Position numbers and translations under genes: made by a program. DNA of 18,420 bases from the NCBI GenBank assembly GCA_029784825.1, contig JAFMAU010000035.1, positions 1 to 18,420 on the forward strand. Direction: 5' to 3'. The DNA comes from Nitrososphaerota archaeon (GTDB lineage Archaea; Thermoproteota; Nitrososphaeria; Nitrososphaerales; UBA183). Position 1 is the stretch's first letter, and each line of letters begins with the position of its first letter. Under the pieces are notes generated by a model that saw only the letters and a program-made list of their open reading frames with translations, was not told where the DNA came from and did not search any database. Positions 14,214 through 18,420 of this stretch are shown here, piece by piece.

Positions 14214-15424
14214 GGACTACCGAGAGGCGGGTCTTGAGTCCGCTTCCAGTATTTCGTCCACAGGTAATAGAGCGCCACCATGGGAACCCAGAGCAGGACC
14301 GCGCCGAACCCCAGATAATTCACCAGCACCTCCAAGAACCCGGCCGCGGCCAAGATGGCTGCCGTCCCTGCCAGGGCGAAGACCAGCTTGGTCGAACCCC
14401 AGTTCGACCTTCGGGAAAACTCCCCAAGGGACACGGAGCGCCACGTCGTGGTCGCAAGGATTCCCGCGATGGTAGCGATGGGATATGCGGACTCCTCTAC
14501 CCAGGTGTGGGGGAGGACGTAGAGCGAAGCGAGCACTAAGGACGCGGATATGGCATTTGGCCGGGTAGAGATGGCGATTTCTTGGACCACCCTGCCCGTG
14601 TTGTAGTTGGCGACGCCATACGTCAGGGTCCCCAAGAAGGGCATTGCCCCACCCCAGGCGACCTGGATGTTGTTCAGGAAGATCGCCTGGAACTCCCCAA
14701 GGGTTGTCGTCCCAGCAATCTGGTTCTTCGTGCTGGTGAGGATTGTCGAGTACGCCTGCTCCTCCCCAGGGAAGAACGGGAGGGTCGCTGCGAGGATTAG
14801 AATGGCCTGGCCCGTGATGAAGAGCAGGAGCACGAGGGTCCAGAACCGCGTGAGCGCCGCCGGGAGCCTGGGCGACTTCCAAGAATGCCTGACGCCCTGC
14901 GTGTTGAGCCAGCTCTCGACGGAGGAAGCGTCTTCTCGGTCGAAGGTGGCGGATAGCTTCCGTCGTGGGTCCGCGCTGGTGAGCCAGAGTGTCCTACCGT
15001 TCCAGTCTGCCGTTCGAATCGAATTCCAGGGGGCCAGCCACGACCTCCTGCCACCTGGCGGATTTGCGTCGAGTCTCCGCACACCCCGCCATCTCAGTTC
15101 GTCGTAGAGCAGCGCCGCGGCTGCGACCCACAGTGTGACATAGACCGCCGGCGCCCCTGCCTGGACAACGTAGTAGACTGCTGCGACGAAAGGCAATGGG
15201 ATGAGGAGCGCCGAAATGAGGGAAGCGCTTGAGCGGACCTCGACCCCCTCCACCCCGCCGGCCGTCAGGAAGACTGCTGTTTTCCGCCCGAGCCCGCGGA
15301 CCTCGGGCAAGGCGACTTCCTCCGTCTGTGTGGGTGCGGAGGTCTCTCGGACGTCGGCCCCGCAGCTCGTGCAGAAGTTCTGGCCGGCCTGAAGTCGGAC
15401 TCCGCAGTGTGGGCAGTAGTTCAT
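14210..15424 (-). CDS. Zinc-ribbon membrane protein with SpoIIM-like domain
   Basis: This 404-residue protein starts with a zinc ribbon (Cys4, Cys7, Cys18, Cys21). A linker leads to two membrane segments at about 68-108 and a soluble stretch at 110-185 that may be a small PH-like domain. The C-terminal region at about 195-395 is multi-membrane-spanning and resembles stage II sporulation protein M family proteins (COG1300), including FLNNIQVAWGG at 249-259 and PHTWVEESAYPIA at 305-317. Archaeal SpoIIM-like proteins have no established role; sporulation is not implied. The ATG start is followed at once by the zinc-ribbon cysteines, so it is well supported. It follows the other zinc-ribbon membrane protein by 62 nt and probably has its own promoter. 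Confidence 0.75.
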   Translation of the reverse strand: MNYCPHCGVRLQAGQNFCTSCGADVRETSAPTQTEEVALPEVRGLGRKTAVFLTAGGVEGVEVRSSASLISALLIPLPFVAAVYYVVQAGAPAVYVTLWVAAAALLYDELRWRGVRRLDANPPGGRRSWLAPWNSIRTADWNGRTLWLTSADPRRKLSATFDREDASSVESWLNTQGVRHSWKSPRLPAALTRFWTLVLLLFITGQAILILAATLPFFPGEEQAYSTILTSTKNQIAGTTTLGEFQAIFLNNIQVAWGGAMPFLGTLTYGVANYNTGRVVQEIAISTRPNAISASLVLASLYVLPHTWVEESAYPIATIAGILATTTWRSVSLGEFSRRSNWGSTKLVFALAGTAAILAAAGFLEVLVNYLGFGAVLLWVPMVALYYLWTKYWKRTQDPPLGSP

Positions 15425-15458
15425 GCCAGGCTAGACTGGGCGTTGTCGGCTCGGCCCT

Positions 15459-15467
15459 ATATCAAAT
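15459..15467 (-). promoter_or_regulatory. TATA-like box for the SpoIIM-like gene
   Basis: The minus strand reads TTTGATATA, in the 62-nt gap between the two membrane protein genes and about 38 nt before the ATG. It would give a leader of roughly 10 nt, slightly longer than at the other starts. Confidence 0.4.
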
Positions 15468-15486
15468 GGCCGTGGCTGGAAGGGCC

Positions 15487-16371
15487 TCAGGCCGGCTGCT
15501 TCGCTCCGCATCTGGAGCAGAACGTGGCCGCTGCCGCGAGCTGGGTGCCGCAGTTCGGGCAGAATTTCATTCCAGGGGGAGCGATTGGCTGCGTGGAAGG
15601 TGCGGCCCCAGAGGGAGGCGGCGCAAACCTGGCCAAGTTTGAGTAGTAGTAGACAGTCATCGCTATCGGAATAATCGGCGCGGTGAAGGCACCCAAGATT
15701 GTGCTCGCGAAGCTGCTCGCGGGGCCGAACAGCGCGCTGACAGCGCCCAATACCGCGGAGATGATGACAATTATGATGAATAGGACCAGGCCTGTAACGA
15801 ATGTCTTCAGCCACCTATGACCTACGAGCTCGCGGCTCCTCGACATGCTCCGTATGATGCCGGCGTTCTCTAGGAGGAGGGCTGGAAAGACGAGGCAGAA
15901 CATGATTGCCAGGATAACTCCAGGGACCACCAGCGCTACGAGCCCGAGTACGAGCAAGATGCCGACTATGATTCCCAGCGCCCACATGGAAACTAGCTTT
16001 GACGCGGCGAAACGGATTGAGGCGCCAGTTTCGGGCTTTTTGTTCTGAATCTCGTCGGACGCCATCCTGATTGTCGTTCCATATGCGATGGGGAAGACCA
16101 CGAGGGCCACGACCAGGACGGTGGCTGTGGCTGCGGCCAGGGCCCCGAGGTTGGTCGATAACCAGCCCGAGACCTGCTGGGCGGTTGGACTCGAGGGCAG
16201 GGACGGAAGGGATGCGGCCTGTCTAATCGCGGCGGTGACCGCGGCGAAGACTGCCTCGATGGCCAGGAAGAAGATGAAGTAGGTCGCAAATCTGTTCCGA
16301 TACAGTTCGAAGGTTTTGGTTATGACCTCGCTGAAGCTCAGCTCCCTGGTTATGCTCTGGTCTGTAGACAA
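15487..16371 (-). CDS. Multi-pass membrane protein with C-terminal zinc ribbon
   Basis: This 294-residue protein has about five or six membrane segments (about 31-50, 78-100, 127-165 as two, 190-215, 222-243). The last is followed by a Pro/Ala-rich linker and a zinc ribbon (Cys271, Cys274, Cys285, Cys288). The N-terminal SFSEVITKTFELYRNRFATYF pattern (12-32) and a central VVPGVILAIMF resemble membrane proteins annotated as glycerophosphoryl diester phosphodiesterase membrane-domain-like; the link is weak and no enzyme activity is implied. The TTG start is about 26 nt from a TATA-like box, predicting a leaderless mRNA. The zinc ribbon at its C-terminus mirrors the N-terminal one of the next protein. 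Confidence 0.72.
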   Translation of the reverse strand: MSTDQSITRELSFSEVITKTFELYRNRFATYFIFFLAIEAVFAAVTAAIRQAASLPSLPSSPTAQQVSGWLSTNLGALAAATATVLVVALVVFPIAYGTTIRMASDEIQNKKPETGASIRFAASKLVSMWALGIIVGILLVLGLVALVVPGVILAIMFCLVFPALLLENAGIIRSMSRSRELVGHRWLKTFVTGLVLFIIIVIISAVLGAVSALFGPASSFASTILGAFTAPIIPIAMTVYYYSNLARFAPPPSGAAPSTQPIAPPGMKFCPNCGTQLAAAATFCSRCGAKQPA

Positions 16372-16392
16372 CTAGTTCTAGGCCCGGCACAG

Positions 16393-16401
16393 AATTACAT
16401 A
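16393..16401 (-). promoter_or_regulatory. TATA-like box for the zinc-ribbon membrane protein
   Basis: The minus strand reads TATGTAATT, centred 26 nt before the TTG at 16371. This is one of the clearest leaderless arrangements in the window. Confidence 0.55.
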
Positions 16402-16443
16402 TCCGTTTGGCCTAAAACCCAGATGTGGGTTCCTTGAGGAGGG

Positions 16444-17223
16444 CTACTTCGCCTTCGTCGCCGCCACGATGTCGCGGAGAGTGCTTTCGAATCCTGCGAT
16501 CTGGAGCAGGTTGCCGATAACGAGCAGGTCGGCGCCGGCCTTCGCGGCTCTGCTGGCCGAGGCGGCCGTGGTAATCCCCCCTCCGACGATCAGCACGCCG
16601 TCGTATGCTTGCTTGACTGCCTTGATCGTCTCTGGTGGGATTGGTTCTCCCGCCCCGCTTCCGGCTTCCAAGTAAAGGGTCCTCATCCCAAGGTACTTCG
16701 CTGCCAGCGCATAGATCACCGCGAGGTTCGGCTTCGTCGACGGGAGGCTGTTCACCTGCCCGATGAAGCTCGTCGCGCTGTTGTTGCCGAAGACCAGATA
16801 GGCCATCGGTATGCTTTCTATCCCTGCCTTGTGGACTTCGACCGCTCCAAGCGCCTGGGCTCCGATGATGAAATATGGGTTTGCCGAGTTCAGGAGGGAG
16901 CTGAAGAGGATGGCGTCTGCGTGTCGTGATACGCCCGTTATGTTTCCGGGGAAAAGAACCACGGGGGTTTGGTGTGATTTGTCGTGACCAGGGTGTGACT
17001 TTGTGTGACCTTTAATCGCCTTCACGACCGAGTCCAGTCTCGCTTGGTTGGCAAGGGTGGACCCGCCCACCAAGATCAGAGACGCTCCAGCCGCGGTGGC
17101 TTTCGACGCGACCTCGGCGGCTTGGCTGGGAGTGAAGTCTTCGGGGTCTATCAGGGCCGCTACTGCCGGGTGTCTCTTTGTCTCATGCAGGAGCTGTTGC
17201 TCGACTGGGCCGATTTCGATCAA
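16444..17223 (-). CDS. Geranylgeranylglyceryl phosphate synthase
   Basis: This 259-residue TIM-barrel protein makes the first ether bond of archaeal membrane lipids, joining geranylgeranyl diphosphate to sn-glycerol-1-phosphate. Family motifs are ALIDPEDF at 23-30, LVGGSTLAN at 51-59, VVLFPGNITGVSRHADAILF at 88-107, YLEAGSGAGEPI at 184-195 and LIVGGGITTA at 211-220, which together bind the phosphate and magnesium. A His-rich insert at 73-84 (HTKSHPGHDKSH) enlarges a surface loop relative to what I expect of the family. The TTG start follows the Elf1 stop by 1 bp, so the two genes are an operon with coupled translation. Confidence 0.92.
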   Translation of the reverse strand: MIEIGPVEQQLLHETKRHPAVAALIDPEDFTPSQAAEVASKATAAGASLILVGGSTLANQARLDSVVKAIKGHTKSHPGHDKSHQTPVVLFPGNITGVSRHADAILFSSLLNSANPYFIIGAQALGAVEVHKAGIESIPMAYLVFGNNSATSFIGQVNSLPSTKPNLAVIYALAAKYLGMRTLYLEAGSGAGEPIPPETIKAVKQAYDGVLIVGGGITTAASASRAAKAGADLLVIGNLLQIAGFESTLRDIVAATKAK

Positions 17224-17224
17224 G

Positions 17225-17485
17225 TCATGCCCCGGCCTTGGCGTAGTCGTCCACGAAGGTGTTGTAGACGTCTATGTTGGCCCGTTTGGTCGCATAACGC
17301 ATCTCCCTCCCCGCGTGCAACGGGCAGTTGGGGTTGCCGCATGTGACGCGAAAGACGAAGTCTTGTGATGCGGGGTCCTGTTCCGATGTGATTCGGATGG
17401 AGATCAGGCCGCATCGAGGGCATGCAAAGACCGACGGCAGCGTCCGGTGAACAACTCGTAGGGTTTTCTTCCGTCTCCTGCCCAT
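17225..17485 (-). CDS. Elf1-type zinc-ribbon transcription elongation factor
   Basis: This small protein of 86 residues has a basic start (MGRRRKKTLR) and a zinc ribbon with Cys22, Cys25, Cys49 and Cys54, the size and layout of the archaeal/eukaryotic elongation factor Elf1, which associates with RNA polymerase. The second knuckle is CGNPNC, wider than a standard CxxC. The frame could be extended 17 residues to an ATG at 17536, but the basic start at 17485 matches the family and has a strong Shine-Dalgarno sequence 5 nt upstream. It is directly followed by the GGGP synthase gene. The function is known by family only. Confidence 0.82.
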   Translation of the reverse strand: MGRRRKKTLRVVHRTLPSVFACPRCGLISIRITSEQDPASQDFVFRVTCGNPNCPLHAGREMRYATKRANIDVYNTFVDDYAKAGA

Positions 17486-17490
17486 CCTGT

Positions 17491-17497
17491 CTCCCCC
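17491..17497 (-). promoter_or_regulatory. Shine-Dalgarno supporting the Elf1 start
   Basis: GGGGGAG on the minus strand is 5 nt from the ATG at 17485. It favours this start over the upstream ATG at 17536, which has no such element. Confidence 0.5.
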
Positions 17498-17647
17498 GCC
17501 CGTCTGTTGTCTGAGGTAGATAAGGTAACGTCTCATGCGGTTCCTGCCGTGATTGCGAAAACCCGATTGTTTCCAGAGGATAGTTGATTATTTTTGGATT
17601 TGTTATCCTGTTCCCCGTGTTTCTTTTGAAGCGGCCGTCAGCAAGAG

Positions 17648-17653
17648 TTAATA
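17648..17653 (+). promoter_or_regulatory. TATA-like box for the HTH-like gene
   Basis: TTAATA in GAGTTAATACGTTTATGG is centred about 28 nt before the TTG at 17679. This again suggests a leaderless mRNA and supports that start over the internal ATG at 17712. Confidence 0.5.
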
Positions 17654-17678
17654 CGTTTATGGCGGACAGCCGCAGGTA

Positions 17679-18035
17679 TTGAGCCTCCCGGAGCTGCTTG
17701 TCGAGGAGTCGATGCTGTCCCCTAGGCAGCTGGAGGCCCTCCAGAGCTACTTGAGAGTGGCCCTCGGTGAGATGAAATACCGAGAGGCGGCCGCCAGTGG
17801 TCCTTCCAAGAGGGTGACTATCGGGTCCTACTTCCGAACTGTCCAGCAGGCCAGAGAGAACATCCGAAGGTCGATTGTCACTCTGTTGATCGGGCTCTGG
17901 CTTGGGCTCGTCAAGCCTGAAGACGTGCGCAGGCTGCTGGACGCGGCCGGAGGCGGCGCGCTGGAGCTCCCCGACGAGGAACGAGAGCGCTTCGTCTTGG
18001 TGTTGCGCGCGCTTCTCAAGAAGATTGTGATGTGA
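17679..18035 (+). CDS. Small putative helix-turn-helix protein, function unknown
   Basis: This 118-residue protein has a tentative resemblance to sigma-region-4/Tfx-like helix-turn-helix proteins. MLSPRQLEAL at 12-21 looks like the first helix of such a domain. KRVTIGSYFRTVQQARENIRRS at about 49-70 looks like the recognition helix and following helix. A hydrophobic helix, IVTLLIGLWLGLV at 71-83, follows and would be unusual in a plain DNA-binding domain; it may be a dimer interface. The C-terminus is acidic then basic. The TTG start fits a TATA-like box about 28 nt upstream; an ATG at 17712 is the alternative. It is divergent from Elf1. The coding call is good, but the function is only a guess. 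Confidence 0.7.
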   Translation: MSLPELLVEESMLSPRQLEALQSYLRVALGEMKYREAAASGPSKRVTIGSYFRTVQQARENIRRSIVTLLIGLWLGLVKPEDVRRLLDAAGGGALELPDEERERFVLVLRALLKKIVM

Positions 18036-18385
18036 CTGTGTGATGGAAATCACGTCGTCGTGGGTCGTCGTTCGTGCCCTCCGAACCAATAACTGCGACA
18101 GGCGGCTTAGGCAGGGCGCGGCGGCCTTGGACGCGCGGGGTGGGCGCGGTCGTAGGACTGGGGCTCCGCCGCCGACATGGACTCGTCTCGTGTCTGATGG
18201 TTTCGTTCTTGACCGATGGTGCCACCGCGGTTAGAGGGAAGCCAGATGGAGCTTTCCTCATCCAGGAATAGATCCCTTGGTCTGGCCCAGGGAGCCGTTA
18301 GAACCGCCTGGTCGCCCTCGCTGAGGTCACACCTGAGCCTCGAGCGTCACGCTTAAATCACGTTCCGAATCACGCCACATCACAA
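18036..18385. other. 350-bp stretch without a convincing gene
   Basis: Only two overlapping, mutually exclusive short frames occur here. One is on the plus strand (18074-18271, 65 codons, GTG start); the other is on the minus strand (Arg/Pro-rich and shadow-like). Neither has a matching TATA box or Shine-Dalgarno sequence that I can see. The interval 18100-18180 is very GC-rich, and complementary blocks such as GCGGCGG (18119-18125) and CCGCCGCC (18167-18174) could form a stem, so a structured RNA is possible but unproven. I found no tRNA, SRP RNA or RNase P signatures. Confidence 0.4.
18353..18358 (+). promoter_or_regulatory. TATA-like box for the gene at the right edge
   Basis: TTAAAT within ACGCTTAAATCACG is centred about 30 nt before the ATG at 18386, the spacing seen at the other leaderless starts. 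Confidence 0.5.
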
Positions 18386-18420
18386 ATGGACGACGTCACG
18401 ACCTATGCCCTGCTGACGAC
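18386..18420 (+). CDS. Start of an unidentified gene, cut by the window edge
   Basis: Only 11 complete codons are present (MDDVTTYALLT), too few to recognise a family. The coding call rests on the well-placed TATA-like box about 30 nt upstream of the ATG and the open frame to the end of the window. Confidence 0.5.
   Translation, partial: MDDVTTYALLT

Noticed and set aside
18016..18261. Minus-strand frame of 81 codons overlapping the end of the HTH-like gene
   Set aside because: It has an Arg/Pro-rich translation, no promoter or RBS, and overlaps another gene.

Overview
The window is about 18.4 kb of gene-dense, high-GC archaeal chromosome. The archaeal markers are the large subunit of DNA polymerase D, Sec61-beta, geranylgeranylglyceryl phosphate synthase, a DUF2070 membrane protein and an Elf1-type zinc-ribbon transcription factor. 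PolD together with Elf1 argues against Crenarchaeota and against most Euryarchaeota. My best guess is a TACK archaeon of the Nitrososphaeria (Thaumarchaeota/Aigarchaeota) type, probably not a classical ammonia oxidiser given the sulfur genes; this placement is inference. No IS element, CRISPR array, rRNA or tRNA gene was seen.

Layout. 61-3960 (minus): Sec61-beta, DUF2070 membrane protein, dTMP kinase and HD-domain phosphohydrolase, read in that order and tightly packed. 4040-7194: a sulfur-handling island with a divergent promoter. To the left is a TusA-cupin fusion; to the right is an operon of DsrE-family protein, TusA, a sulfide dehydrogenase-like flavoprotein and an ArsR regulator. 7200-9333 (minus): a two-gene ABC transporter. 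9440-10729 (plus): serine hydroxymethyltransferase. 10718-14182 (minus): DP2, with no intein. 14210-16371 (minus): two zinc-ribbon membrane proteins. 16444-17485 (minus): Elf1 followed by GGGP synthase. 17679-18035 (plus): a small HTH-like protein, then about 350 bp without a convincing gene, then the first codons of a plus-strand gene running off the edge.

The most interesting part is the sulfur island. TusA is a persulfide carrier, DsrE-family proteins are sulfur-transfer partners, the flavoprotein has the cysteine pair of the sulfide:quinone oxidoreductase/flavocytochrome c sulfide dehydrogenase family, and the ArsR protein has cysteines in positions suggestive of persulfide-sensing regulators. 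In the divergent intergenic region two copies of a 19-bp near-palindromic motif lie just upstream of the two opposing TATA boxes. The simplest reading is a self-regulated sulfide/persulfide response or sulfur-trafficking unit. The TusA-cupin fusion, with one extra residue in its active-site motif, is its unusual component.

A second theme is gene expression. Most transcription units have an AT-rich TATA-like box about 26-30 nt before the start codon, so their mRNAs should be leaderless or nearly so. Starts are often TTG or GTG. Some operon-internal genes, such as tusA and arsR, have Shine-Dalgarno sequences instead. This pattern moves the SHMT start to a GTG at 9440.
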